From Nepenthes gracilis (Eukaryota > Streptophyta > Magnoliopsida > Caryophyllales > Nepenthaceae), in NCBI GenBank assembly GCA_033239525.1, contig BSYO01000004.1, positions 27,256,037 through 27,320,036 of the forward strand: a DNA stretch of 64,000 nucleotides, in the 5' to 3' direction. How positions within the stretch are numbered: position 1 is the stretch's first letter; every line of letters starts with the position of its first letter. This document shows, one piece after another, positions 45,119 through 57,919 of this stretch. A program made the translations under genes and the position numbers. The notes beneath the pieces were generated by a model, which was given only the letters and a program-made list of their open reading frames with translations, searched no databases and was not told where the DNA came from.

Positions 45119-45123
45119 TATCC

Positions 45124-47460
45124 ATCCAAACTAACATGATGGATCTATAATAAAAAATGGTGCTCGTGGGATTCAGAAAATCCCGATTAAACACAAGAAA
45201 GTATTTGGAGCTGAAAAAGAAAGTATATTCATTGTACTTAATTTATCTTGAATTGCAAGTTAGAGAATTAAAGTATGAGAGGGGATAACATATTTAACCT
45301 AAATGAGTCTCACCAAGAAACAATTGGACTAAATCATATATTAAACCGATCTGACAAAGAAAAACTCATTCAAAGCCCAAAGTAAGAGTAAGAATAATTC
45401 TTATTTGAAACATAGGTTAGCAACGTTCTAATGAATGGTTTAATATCTGCATGAGTAGTGGGGGTTCACCTCTAGTCATTGTCTTGAATCAATTTCATAA
45501 CTTTAGAATACCAAGAAAGGGTCATTCTCAAAGTAAAGTGATTAGATAAGGAAAGCAAAATATGGTCATCCAGTTACCAGTTGTTTGACCAAGTAGATAT
45601 AAACTCACCATTACTACTGATAGAAATGGATATAAGGTCTCAACCATTGCCTAAGATACAAGATTTTACAAAAGCACTATGGAACTGATTGAATTATTTT
45701 AACAGTTTAGATTCATCTCCCAGTTGAAATTTCATAAAACTGATCGTGAGTCTTTTCTAAGCAAAATTGCTTGCTTTTCTCTTTGCAAAGGAGTCTTGCA
45801 GATGTGTTAGGCTTGCCTTGAAAACATTAACAAAGGTGTATTTTCATGGGATTCAAAGTCATAATGTTAGGTATAGTCTATCCTTGATCCCACCTTAAGG
45901 CTAGTGAAATGTCCACTTAATCATAAAGCATTGATTATCTTTATGGTTATTACAATTATGTGCTAATGTGGTATCCAAGCATTGCTCGGATGACCGCCTC
46001 TAATTTTGGAATCTCTAATTGATACTAATATGTCATGCCAACTTTGTTGATTCCGTAAACTTGGGCAATGGTCTTGCTATGGGCCTACGTTGGCATCTTG
46101 GTCTCGAATGCTATGCCCATCCAATCCTTTTAGTTCGATATTTTGGTCGAGGATGCCAAGGTCGACTACTTTACTTCAATTGTTTGATCTCGGATTAATG
46201 ACCTAACCATTCTGGCCTATGTAATTTTAGATAATTCATTTTGTTACCAACTATTAGAAAGGAAAACGAAGATCATGAAAGGAAGGTACTAATAAAGAAG
46301 ATTGGATGTTGATTTGAATAAGAAAGTTGCTCATTAAGGTACTCTTTTATTGATTTTTGACAGTATAAAGAAAATACAAATTAATAATAAAAGTAAAAAA
46401 AAAAAGAATAATAAAATTGAAAAAAAGGAAAAAAAATGTATTTTTATATTTTTCCTATTATCCATGAATGAGCTTGCTAACGTACCTAGCTCTTATGCAA
46501 ATGAGGAATCTTAGATGGAGAAATTTGAACCTGATGACCACAGTCTTGAGGAGAATTCTGGCAGCTTCGGCCTACTTTTTTCAGCGTAAGAGGAACATTG
46601 TCGTTTTGATAGTGAGTCAATCTCTACTCCTAATCTTATTATTGATCAAATTGTGCAATATATTCATGACAAGTTTCTTATCATTATATTGTCTATAACA
46701 AGTCAATCTCTCTATATTTTGAGAAGATAAAGTTTTTCATTGTCATTCATCTGTCATTAGGAGCTTCTAAGTGTGTGGTGGACGTCAAGTAGTTGGTTCA
46801 TCTTAGTGTTGATCTTATTATTGGATTTTGGTTTTTGGGAAATGTCTATAATTTTGTACAAAATTTATATTATTTATTCATATTTATTAATTATAAATAT
46901 AAAAATTCCTCATCCCTTAGCTGTTGTCTCAAATCCAATAAGGAACCTCTTTGTTTTTTTTTTTTTTTGTCAATTATTTTCGAAATAACATTTAATTAAT
47001 ATTAATTAACAAAAATCTTTAACAAATATATTTAGCTTTATTATTTTTCTATTTTTTCAATTTAACCGTTAAATTTTAATTCAAACAAATCTACCTGGAG
47101 CGAGTGAGAAAAAAAGACAAACTTGTTAGTAATTCAACTTCCCCTTTCTCTCTTCTTTTCTCGTTAGTAATTCAATTTCATGCCAATATCCGACTGAAAT
47201 AATTAAAAAGTCTATCCTTTTATTAAAAAAAAATTAATTTAATTTTTAATAATAATAATTAATTGATATTAATTAAATGATTATAATATTTTTAAAAAAT
47301 TATACAAATTTAATTTTTTTAAAAAATATTTTTATTATTTAATATTAATTAAATAATTATGATTGAAAAAATTTTAATTAATACTTGTTTTAGGCAGGAA
47401 AAATCTCAAATTTTGTCACAGGACAATGCTAATTTTGTCTTCTCCAATTTCAACAATTCC
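45124..47460. other. Intergenic DNA upstream of the KANADI gene, no gene recognised
   Basis: This is mixed single-copy-looking sequence (45200-46400), then AT-rich DNA with poly-A and poly-T runs. Short frames (for example 46468-46698) have no family signal. Confidence 0.5.
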
Positions 47461-47470
47461 CTACACGACT

Positions 47471-48120
47471 TTATAAATAAGAATAACGTAGGAGTTAAGA
47501 TTTGACATTTAGTTATTTTTAATAATGAAGGATTGCCTTTATCATTTCAATCATTTAAAACTAGTTTTAACTTTATAATTCCATCTATAAAAGTCACATA
47601 CATTGACGTAAAGTCAATAAACGTAATAGCATAGATAACCTCTAATCGTACTTTCTTCTCATTCCACATTAATTGAAAGATAAGAAAGAGAATAGTCATT
47701 CTCTTCCGCTCTTTCTCTGAAGAAAGGTGCCTCGTCTGACCTGATCCCTCTGCGCGGGTCTCTTAAATACCTAAATTCCCCTTTCAACAAGCTTTTCCTT
47801 CAAAGCCTTCATCGCAGTGAAGCTCTGTTATCTTCTCTTTTCTGGGCAACTCTGTTCCTTTCTCTGACTAGTAGTCTTCTGCAATTCCTTTTCCTTCCAC
47901 TGATTATTATTTTATCCACCCTAGAGAGGGATCTTACTGATAAAGCCTATCTACCTTCTCTTCGCTTCTCTTTTCTTCTCTCACTCTCTCTCTCTCTCCA
48001 GGATTTTAAAAAGATATCCATGCAAATCATAAGGTACTCATGATCTAATCACCACTTAAGACCACTCCTTTTCAGCCATCTCTCTCCAAAGCTCTCTGCT
48101 TCTTCCCCACCAGAGTAATC
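47471..48120 (+). promoter_or_regulatory. Candidate promoter and leader of the KANADI gene
   Basis: TTATAAATA at 47471-47479 and TTAAATAC at 47763-47770 are possible TATA boxes. From about 47640 to the ATG the plus strand is strongly CT-rich, including a TC dinucleotide run near 47980-47998 that ends CTCCAG, typical of plant leaders or of a 5'-UTR intron acceptor. Which TATA is used cannot be read from the sequence. Confidence 0.35.
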
Positions 48121-51100
48121 ATGTTCATCAGCTCAAACCCGGTGATGAGAGCTGCATCAACCAGCGGTGCTGATCTCTCCTTGCATATCAGCCCGCCGTC
48201 CGTTTCAGATTGTGAAGCTAAGCAAGCGGGCTTTGATGTGAAAGTCTTCTACACTGACCAGAGCTCGACCACCGACTCCGGCAGCAGCAGAAGCGATCTG
48301 AGCCTTGAAAATGGCTTCTTCTCACAAGAGGTTGGCGGCTTTAATCTTGGTCTTAGAGAGCCCACTTTGCGCCTAGGCATTGATATGGCTCCTTTCAGTC
48401 CTCTACCCTTACAAATACCAATCTCAAGAAACATTAATCATCATCACTATTTCGTCCACCAACGCCATCCACAAATCTACGGCCGAGATTTCAAGAGGAA
48501 TTCAAGGTTTATCAGTGGAGTTAAGAAAAGCGTAAACAGAGCCCCTAGGATGAGATGGACGTCAACCCTCCATGCCCACTTTGTTCATGCGGTTCAGCTA
48601 CTTGGTGGCCATGAAAGTAAGAACCACTTGGTGCTTCCATCACAAGGGTTAGAGTGTGAACTAGCCATTTTATCCGGCAACTTAACATATAAGATATCAA
48701 AAAATCAAATCACCTCAGGAGCCGAATTGGGCAAGTGATGATTTTTTTTTTTTTTAATAATCTAATTAACGGCAACAATCGCATTTATGTTATCTGCTGA
48801 GAGAGCAGTTACATTGGCCAGTTATGGCAAATGCTTTCTGTTTCTGGGTTGATTTCCTGCAGCACTAGAGGGCATGCCATTTTTTTAATTTCATTTTCAT
48901 CAAATATTAACAACCTTATACCTAGATGATTGGTAAAAAAAATGTCACAGGGGCAACACCAAAATCAGTTTTAGAGTTGATGAATGTGAAGGATCTAACC
49001 CTAGCTCATGTGAAAAGTCACTTACAGGTATGAATATTGACTTCTATGTGCTTTCACCATGCCTTCCCTCCCAACTGTCATGATTGATTGATTTCTTACT
49101 GTATATAGAGAATGGACAGAAAGCTGATGGGAGAGGCGATTATATACTTAAACTGGCAAGTGATCTTACAGTTGACCCTCTTTCTCTCTAAATCTCTTTT
49201 GTTTTGTATACGCAGATGTATAGAACAGTGAAGAGCACTGACAAAGCATCCTCATCAGGTACTTGGATTCCCGTACCCTCTCGCTAAACCGGTCGATGAC
49301 AACTTCAATCATCGAGAGATTGAAGGAGTCGATGCAATTTTTACAATTTTCAGATATCATTTAAATAGATATAAAACAAAAAAAGTTTATAAAATCAGAT
49401 TGTAAGCCTTAACACACTTAGTATTGGTTTATTTCAGGGTGTAAGTCCTATTTAGCTTATTTGCTCATATGCTTTTTTTGCAGTGTTTATTTTCTTGAAA
49501 GTATTAAGTAATTCTGCCTTCAATCTTGGGATAGAATCTAAAAATATTTTTTAATTAACTTTATCTGGTGAAGCTTTATTATCAATTAACAGACTTTAAT
49601 ACTAATTAAACAAATGCATTTTTTTCAAAAAGATAAAAACAAAAGTCACAATCTCACAGTTACATGGAAAGGTTTTACGTAAATGCATAGATTTGTATTC
49701 AAATTACGTTAATAATTTTGGGTCAATAAAAAAGCCCAATCTTAAGTTTTAGCAATCCATTAACTAAGGATTGAACCAAACATGTCATATCATAACTTAT
49801 AAAAGAAACGAACTTCAAAAAAAAAAAAAAATCTAAAGAAAGAAGAAAAGATGTCAAATATACTTATTTATAAAGTTCCCAATTAATCTATCGAGATCAA
49901 TCTTCAATTATATTATAATTTAGAATTAGGACCAATTGTGGATTACTCAAGATATAATCTTCGTGCATAATATGCAACTTAACGAAGGGATGCGAATTTG
50001 AACTGATTTGAAGACCAAAGATGTAAATATGTAAAGAAAGAAATAATAATTCATGAAGTTAAATCAAAGAGTTCAAATTATTAATCACTTAGCTTGAAAC
50101 AATGTCTTATTTTTTTAATAAAGTTTCTTTTTTTCTGGACTGATGTCCAGAAGTGCTTTCCAACCAAACGACAGGGGATGTTGCTCAATCAGGAACAGCT
50201 GATGTTGAATGCCCTTCTTATTCTCTCCATCCATCGCTGTTTTCGCCAAAAGCAACAGCAGAAAATGCAAGGCTGTAAGTTGTATTCTTCATTGTCTTCT
50301 ATTTACTCCTTAATTTGTGTTATCAATTTATAGATTTCTCACTAAATATGCATTCAGTTAGGTAGTTTTTCAAGCTTAATATTACGGAGCATTAATAACG
50401 ACTACTACACGTTGCTGGTAAGCATGATTTTAGACATTATAATTAGGCCTGAATATTAATTTTACACAGTCGATTCTAATTGAGATGAGTTTAATTTTCC
50501 GCCCTGAATATTAATATCCATCCTCAAAAGTCTTCCCTCTGATGGCCGCTTAATTGATGGACCAACAGACCAAGGAATAATTGTAGGTGACATGTCCATC
50601 TCCCTTGAAATCAGTGGCTTCCAATTGGTCTATAACAGTTAAGGAATAGTTCGAATCATTCTAAATGCTTAAACTGTTAGGCCTCGCCGGTGAATAGGAC
50701 TCATACTGTTACGTATGAAAGCGTTTTACCTACCTCTCGTGGTCATACGACAGTATAAGCATTTATAAAAATTAAAATCTGATGCTTATACCCCAAAACT
50801 CAAATGGGTATAAGTTAAGATGTGGAGAAAAGAAATCAAAAAATATATATAAATCCAACAAAACTTTGTTCGATACAGCCTACTTTTAATGGGTATAGAA
50901 AAATGCAAAAGAATATTACATTATAATATGTAATAACTCACATATATGAAAAACTATGCAATATATCCCTCCTATTTTCACAATATACAAAATTATTTTT
51001 CACATCCAAAATTTGGTGTTGTTTCTTGGTTATATATAATTAGTGATATTTATACATAATGAGACTTTATCAGACAATTTAGCGGCAACATTGAATCTGT

Positions 51101-52500
51101 TTAATGAGGTCTATGGCTTTAGGTGGAACAAATAAATAATGATTCTTCTTTTCCATTAATTGTTAACTAGCTAGTAGTAGTAGCAGTAATAGGTGTTAGC
51201 TCAAATCTCAATGCCCAAAGTAACGTTAAGGGATGAATTTGCAGTTGAGAGAGAGAGAGAGAAAGAGAGAGAGTGTGTGTGTCAGTCAACGGCGCCACCG
51301 TCCATGAACTTAAATGATCAATTAGTGTTTGTGTTTAAACGTGCAAAGTTGACTTGGGTTATGCTCCTTTATTTCATTAGGGGATGCAATTTTATAATAT
51401 GATAGATAATAACGTTGATATTATATGATTTTTAAATATAAAATATATATATACTTATTTTTATATATGGGCATTGATTTTTATTAGTTTTTGAAATATA
51501 TAATTATTTTAATACATTGTAGATATATATTTTTCAAAACTAATGGCTAAGAAAAACCTATAATTAGGTTTGTAGAGATTAACATTAGCCTTTATTTCCT
51601 TATTCAACTTTCGAAGACCTCTAACCCTCGTCCCACTTCTAATACAGTAGGAACTTTTTTATAGTTAAATGAAAAAATAAGATAAGTTAGATTAAAATAG
51701 TTAAATTATAACTATTTATTTAATAATAAATAATTTAAAAATAAAAAATAATAAAATTTATTTCTTTAGATATGAAATTTTTTTAATCAATAAATTACAT
51801 GTCATAATTAAATTTATTAACAATCCTGAGATCCAAATTAATTAGCTTAGTCAAGTACTTCTTGACTAATAATTGTTCAAATCAAATCAATTTAAATTTT
51901 CAGGCAGGTTAATTACCTCTTCCCCCCTCCTCCCAAAAAAAAAAAAAAAAAGAACTTCAACGTACACAGGCTAATTTATGAACTGTGAGCGCGCAGGGGA
52001 CCATGGTTGTCTTCCTTGGACATGAAGGATGTGAGCCAGCTAAGAACTGAAGCAATGTTGCGATATTCTCAGTACCCTACAGTGAATGACATAAAGGTAT
52101 TATCATTTTGTAAACAGTAGTAAAATTTCGTCATATTGTATGGCGTTACTTCTTCCATGCAGAGAAGTTGTTTTATTATATATTCGTACCCATAACATTT
52201 ACATCACGTTGAAGCAACCTTATTGCTTCGCCAATATTATATCTAACAAGAACAATCCAAACCACTGTTCACCAGGCACAGCAGCTGCAGAAAAGTGTAA
52301 TACAAGCAAATGTGCCCATGAAGAATGAGAAGGAAAGAGCAGAGGGATCTCCAGCAGCGGCCGCCCCCACCCTGGACCCCGTCGCATCTTCTTCAGATGG
52401 TATGGTGAACTTAGAGTTTACACTAGGAAGGCCAAGCTGGCAATTAGGGCATCCTCTCCCCTCATCTAATGATAAAGTAACCCTACTCAAATGTTTATGA
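48121..52500 (+). CDS. KAN4: KANADI-family GARP transcription factor, KAN4/ATS type, six exons
   Basis: Exons are 48121-48616, 48951-49027, 49216-49258, 50151-50274, 51997-52096 and 52276-52500. All introns are GT-AG and phases agree, giving 354 residues. An EAR-like motif (DLSLHISPP) is at residues 18-26, and EPTLRLGI lies near residue 80. The GARP DNA-binding domain spans about residues 141-197, starting PRMRWTSTLHAHFVHAVQLL in exon 1 and continuing through exon 2 (ATPKSVLELMNVKDLTLAHV) to MYRTVK in exon 3. The C-terminus has the KANADI signature NLEFTLGRPSWQ (about 325-336) and ends VTLLKCL. The TSTLHAHF variant and C-terminus point to KAN4/ABERRANT TESTA SHAPE rather than KAN1-3. From established knowledge, KANADI proteins are nuclear repressors specifying abaxial identity, and KAN4 separates the ovule integuments. 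No lesion is seen. Confidence 0.93.
51246..51281. repeat. (GA)n(GT)n microsatellite in KANADI intron 4
   Basis: A GA-rich run passes into a short GT run inside the 1,722-bp fourth intron. Confidence 0.9.
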
Positions 52501-53270
52501 TTGACTACTTAAATGGTTATGCTCATTTAAATGCTCTTAGTGCTATTTCTAATGCTAGCTTTCTTTTTGCTATCTTGTTATACTACATTGCATGAAAAAT
52601 TACTTCTAACGATGAAAATTTTAATAATTAAAGTAATATTTTTTTTTTGTTATTGTTACTTCTATCTTTAAAATTTTTTATTAATAATATGTTTTAATGT
52701 AATTAATAATAAATAAATTTTTTAACGATAGTATTATCTTATTGTTGACTATCAATAATTCTGAGATATTTTATTATAGAATCAATAGAAATCTTACAAA
52801 TCATTTATAATTTTACGTAACTTAGCTCTAAATATTTATGATAATGCAAGCAATCTTTCTCAATATCGACCACACGAAATTAGTATAGTTAGATAAGGCA
52901 ATTCGAGGTCTTGTGTTGGGCATCAATTGGTCACAAATTTAATTTTTATTATTTTGTGTGGACTTATCTAGCCTAGGCATTAAAGTTACGGACAATACTC
53001 AATTTACCTGAAATTTATTCATAAATTATAAACTATATTTATAATCTGAGAAAATAGTTGAAAAATAGAATAAAGAATACTACTCAAGTAATATTTTATC
53101 AATAATTAATCTTGTCATTCTTAATTAGTCTTGTCTTTTGTAGCTCAGAGAAAAGTAGATATCGCCTCTCACCACTGCTCCCTGACCTAACAAACTGTAG
53201 CCTTAATTTAAGGATGCAATAGAAGTAACTATTGAAAAAAATTGAAGCATTAGAAGAATTATTTAACAAA
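52501..53270. other. AT-rich sequence downstream of the KANADI gene
   Basis: This should hold the 3' UTR, with AATAAT/AATAAA-like words soon after the stop. Nothing else is recognised. Confidence 0.4.
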
Positions 53271-53279
53271 TTAAAACAT

Positions 53280-53720
53280 GTTTAATGTAGATCTCAAGGT
53301 GTGTTACAATGTCAATTCCTTAAGACATTGTTTGTTCATTATAAGTGCAAATTAGTTTGTAAAAATCATTCAAATGATATAATAAAACTTTCTTTGACTG
53401 TATTTTAAACTAATAAAATTAAATTTGAAACCTTCATTTAAACTAAAATTGTCTATTTCTTAATAAATATTTTGTTTACAGTAACATAATTTACAAGAAT
53501 GATTTAAATTTTTATAAGTTTTTCTTTTATCAAATTTTTTTATTTTTTAAATAAAAATGACCTACAATTGTGACTTTTATAAATGATAGGGTAAAGAATA
53601 TATCTATGTTGAATAACTGTGTTTGTTTGCATTATTACATATATGTTTATACTCAATACTTCTAAATAAATATATCTATTTGAATAATTTTACTTATTTA
53701 CATAATTACATCTATTCAAA
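53280..53720 (+). repeat. Copia 3'-end/LTR fragment, copy 1
   Basis: This aligns with 56080-56560. Both copies start near GTTACAAT, pass ATAAGTGCAAA or ACAAGTGCAAA, then ATCAT...GATGATATAATAAAA or ATTCAAATGATATAATAAAA, and later TGACTTTTATAAATGATAG. The ACAAGTGCAA(G)TGGGAGATTG-type context is typical of the polypurine tract and LTR start of Copia elements. Confidence 0.55.
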
Positions 53721-56070
53721 TATTTTTTAAATTTATTTTTAAAAACATTGCCACACTATTTTTAAAATTTTGAATAAATGTCAAAATTTTCACAATCTTA
53801 GACATTTTCATAAATAGTAATTTCTAATGATTGAATAATCATTTAGTAAATCATGTCATAACCGGTTAGAATGACAAGTAATAGTTTTATTTGACTAGTC
53901 CAAACAATAAATCATATATAAATTTAGTATCATTAAAAATTCACAATATTCAACGACATTATTGCATTTTGTCCATATCCATTTATAAGTGGCTAGGGAG
54001 TCAAAATCTTAAACTCCAAGAAACCGTATGATTTCACATTCATATAGGTAGACTCTATTAAAAATATCATATAATTTAAAATATTTTGATAGAAAATAGT
54101 CATAGATCCATTAAGAGTACTTTTTGCTCAACATTTCTTTATCCATTATGGTTCCGAAGCACTACTAGCACCACCTTAAGATGAAAATATAAGTTAATAT
54201 AGTACTTGTAATTATTCTTGTGACATACTTTGGCTTATTAAATTTAAAACTTGATGTAATATCATGCATTAAGTCAATATTTTATCATTAGCAATTTTTT
54301 AAAATATGGACTTAAAACCGATTGCCTTTGATGTTATAAAACATCATATTTTCACTAATCATCTTTACAAAAGAAATTGTCAAATTTTAACATGATTTTA
54401 TCAATATTAATATTAATTACATAATTTGCAAATGTATAATCTCATATGACCATATTTTAGTTATATACATCTATACGTGTTATTATATATTTGATTGTAC
54501 ATTACTGACAAAATTATAATGATATTTATTCAACAAATTTACTTTTTTTTTTCTAGAAAATTAATTCAATAAAATTGATTTCTATTGTGGATTTTATACA
54601 CAAGTATACTGCTTGAAACCGCAAGAAATATTACTCCTCCATACATGAAAATTCATATGCTTAGTAATTTATGATATTTTGTATTAGTTATTTACCATGG
54701 ATGTATATATCATTCTAAATTTAAATTATATTCACAATAACTAAAAAGATTAAATATTTTCTTGAAATACTTCATACAATTATTTTCTATGCCAATATAT
54801 AATTATTCCCATTTGCTCATTACAGATGATATATCTAGTCTTATATAAATTATGTTACACATAAGCCATCTAATTACTCTTGCATATCTACATTCACTTG
54901 AGCACAGAAGGCACAAGAATATTCATATGATTATTTTTTCAACATTTGTAGAAAAATTTGATGTCATTGTCATTTTTTTTCATGCTAAGATATTACTATC
55001 GAAGAGAGTTTAAAATTTTGATACATTAGCAGTGTTGTACTATTGATAATAAATAATAGTCTTCAATAGAATTGATAAAACAGCCATGATGGTAAAATGT
55101 AAAATCGAAAAAATGCATTATCACAGTAAAAGGCCAAAGTAATTTGAATTGGGGACATGTTTTTGTTGAAAACACTAGTGGCTTTTGGATCAAATCCATG
55201 CCCCCTTACAAAATTTAACAACCAAACAATTTTTAATCTCCTATGAGTTCTCCCCATTTTGCTATTCTAATGTTTAATATTGTTCAAATGACATTAGATC
55301 GTTGCGTTCTTGGATTATTAAATTCATATTTTGACTAAAAATTCTCAAACTTGAATTATTAAACATACGGAATGGTAAATTTTTCGCCATATATTTATTC
55401 ATTTTCCACATAAACAATTGGTCAGAAGGTGACGTCCAAATCTGATTTTACTGTGCCTAAGGAACAGGGCCTTCTTCGCACTTCCTAATCCAACGTGACT
55501 TAAATTTTTGAAAGTTGTTGGATTTCCTCATCTAACATACACAAAAATTGATTTTTAATATGATTCAACCAAAATATCATACAATTGCTCGATTATGAAG
55601 CATCTGCCGATTTGCTTTCCACTCTCATGCATACCCTGTTCTCGATTCCTTTGCTTCAATAGATTTAAAACAATTCTCACGTATGATCACTGCAATTTTA
55701 CTCAAAACATTGAATTTCAAAGAAAATCATGTTTAATAATGAAAACATTTGAGCTAGTAACTCACAAGAAGTTGGAAATTTACTTGGAAGAGGATGGAAC
55801 AATAACCCGGAAATTTACTTACAGATTAATAATAACCCGAAGGACTCAAACTGCCATGCCTTTTCTTCTTCCCGGAAACAGAGCATTTTCATTTTTTTTT
55901 TTTTATTTTTGTTTTCTAATATTTCTCATCAATCAGATTTCGATATATATGATTCAAATCACATCACCCGCGTTGATGCCATAATTTAATAAATTAAAAA
56001 CTTATATATATATATATTAATTTATGTAATTCATGATGATTTTTTAAATAATGTCTTATTTGATGGTTCG
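53721..56070. other. AT-rich intergenic DNA, no gene recognised
   Basis: Degenerate repeat debris is likely, but I cannot assign a family. The 129-codon frame at 55595-55984 has no recognisable domain. Confidence 0.45.
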
Positions 56071-56079
56071 AAGAACATT

Positions 56080-56560
56080 CAACACATAGGGCTTCAAGAT
56101 ATGTTACAATTTTAATTTTGGTTGATATATTATTCACCTATCACAAGTGCAAACGGGTGATTGGGAATCATCTCGATGATATAATAAAATCATATTTAGC
56201 TATATTTTATATTAAAAAAATTAAATATAGAACCTTCAATGAAATAAAAATTATTTACATCTTATTAGTTATTTTTTACAATAAAATAATTAACAATAAT
56301 AATTTAATTATTTGTAAATTTTTACTCTGTATATATATATCTTTATTTTTTCTTCTCTTTAAAAATCACAGATCAATATGACTTTTATAAATGATAGTGT
56401 AAAATAATAAATCTAACTTGAACAATAATGTGTGATCGTATTACTATTAACATGTCTATTATCACTGTTTTAAAATAGACTTATCAGATTGAGCAATCTC
56501 ACTTATTTAAATAATTATATTTATTTAAATATTCATCTCTTTTATTTTAAAATATTCAAC
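56080..56560 (+). repeat. Copia 3'-end/LTR fragment, copy 2
   Basis: This is the partner of 53280-53720, in the same orientation and about 2.8 kb away. The pair could be two LTR edges of one rotted element or two separate insertions. Confidence 0.55.
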
Positions 56561-56773
56561 TATAACTCCAACTCCTAAAATTAGTGTAGTTAATTAATAA
56601 TGATAATTAAAATACTCTGGATCCTTTCTTATTTTATTTGTGCGGTCATTTTAGTTTCTGAAGCTTAGTCCAATTGCTCCGGCTTCAAGATGTCTGCGTT
56701 TCTAGCCAAGGGGTCAAGGGGCTCCATCTCTTAAAGAGATAGAGACTATTTTTATCTGAATTTAGTTCATTTA

Positions 56774-57912
56774 TGAAAAAGTATTTTTTGTGCTAACGTG
56801 AATAATCAAGTTTCGACCCCGAAAAATTATAGCAGAAGCAATAATAAATAAATATCCAATACACGTAAAGGATATTTAATATTAGATGCTAACGAGATAA
56901 CAAGCATGCACGATATATATAACAATGAGCAATAAAGATAAAGACATGATTTTTTGGTATTTGAATAAACTAAAACGATACCTACTCGGAATCGAGAAAA
57001 ATACTCCGAGCTTCAACGGCCAGGGAAGCAATACACTATGAAAAATCAACTTACAGACCGGGTGGTAATGACGCACTAATTTAGCCGACTTACTCCCGTC
57101 ACGTGATCCCTACCAAAGAACTCTTTGGATTTGCCCGCGGTAATTGAACTAGACACCTTCCGGTCTTCACGTCAATCTTCCATTGAACCACTTGAATTGC
57201 CGATCACGATTGAGTTTCCTTCTTCAACGCACCTACGTCTCCAACGAAGGTAGAAGGATGCAAGAGTTTAAATGGAAAAGAAAAAGTGATGAGAAAACTC
57301 TTTAAAACATGAAATTCAAAGTTGTAACTTTTGGTTTTCTCAAAAGAAGCTAAATAAATGAAGCATGAAAGGCTTTCTTCTCAAATTTAACGGCTCCACA
57401 AGATATCAACAGAGACTCTGGAGTGCTTAGAGTTTTAAAGACATAAGGCATGTATTTATAGTGGGTGCAAAAAACACGTTCAAAATTTTTGCCAGTTGCT
57501 AGCGCGCTCGAGCCGAGCTCAAGTGCGCGGCGGGCGCACGGAGGGTTTTCAGAAAAACCATACGTGCGCTCGAGCGGGTATCGAGCGAGTGGTGAGCGGA
57601 CACCATTATGTTTTTTGCGCTCGAGCGGGTATCAAGCGAGTGACGAGCGGACACCATTCTGTTTTTTAGGCTCGAGCGGGAATCGAGTTCAAGGCGAGCG
57701 GGGAGCATTCTGTTTTTTAGGCTCGAGCGGGAATCGAGCACATGGCGAGCGCGGAGGCTTTGGACGGGTTCGAACGACTACTGGGTGGACGGCTCGAGCG
57801 ACTACTGGGCGGAACGGACAGAACGGACTTTAACCCGACAACTCACAACCCGACATTGATACAATAATACATATGGTCACGGATTATGCCAATGAGACAA
57901 ATGTCCCTAACA
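56774..57912 (-). mobile_element. Solo LTR (solo LTR-4) with ATTTA duplication and internal minisatellite
   Basis: The 1,139-bp block runs TGAAAAAG...GTCCCTAACA on the plus strand; on the minus strand it starts TGTTAGGGACATTTG, a common Copia LTR start. ATTTA flanks both sides (56769-56773 and 57913-57917); AT-rich flanks make a chance match possible. On the minus strand a GC-rich repeat block (57800-57490) precedes CACTATAAATACATGCC (about 57446-57462), a good TATA box, as expected of U3 and R. No coding sequence is present. Confidence 0.75.
57568..57771. repeat. 51-bp minisatellite, four units
   Basis: Units start at 57568, 57619, 57670 and 57721, each with GCTCGAGCGGG. Units 1-3 end in a TTTTTT-containing tail; unit 4 diverges at its end. 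Because 51 is a multiple of 3, the frame stays open on the plus strand and would read a 17-residue repeat (RSSGYRASGERTPLCFL-like). It lies in the U3 part of solo LTR-4 and is more likely regulatory or neutral than coding. Confidence 0.92.
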
Positions 57913-57919
57913 ATTTATT

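Noticed and set aside
55595..55984. A 129-codon plus-strand frame
   Set aside because: No recognisable domain, AT-biased residues, a poly-Phe run from a T tract, and no splice or promoter context.
57465..57833. A 122-codon plus-strand frame with a 17-residue repeat
   Set aside because: It is the translation of the 51-bp minisatellite inside a solo LTR; there is no start context or domain.
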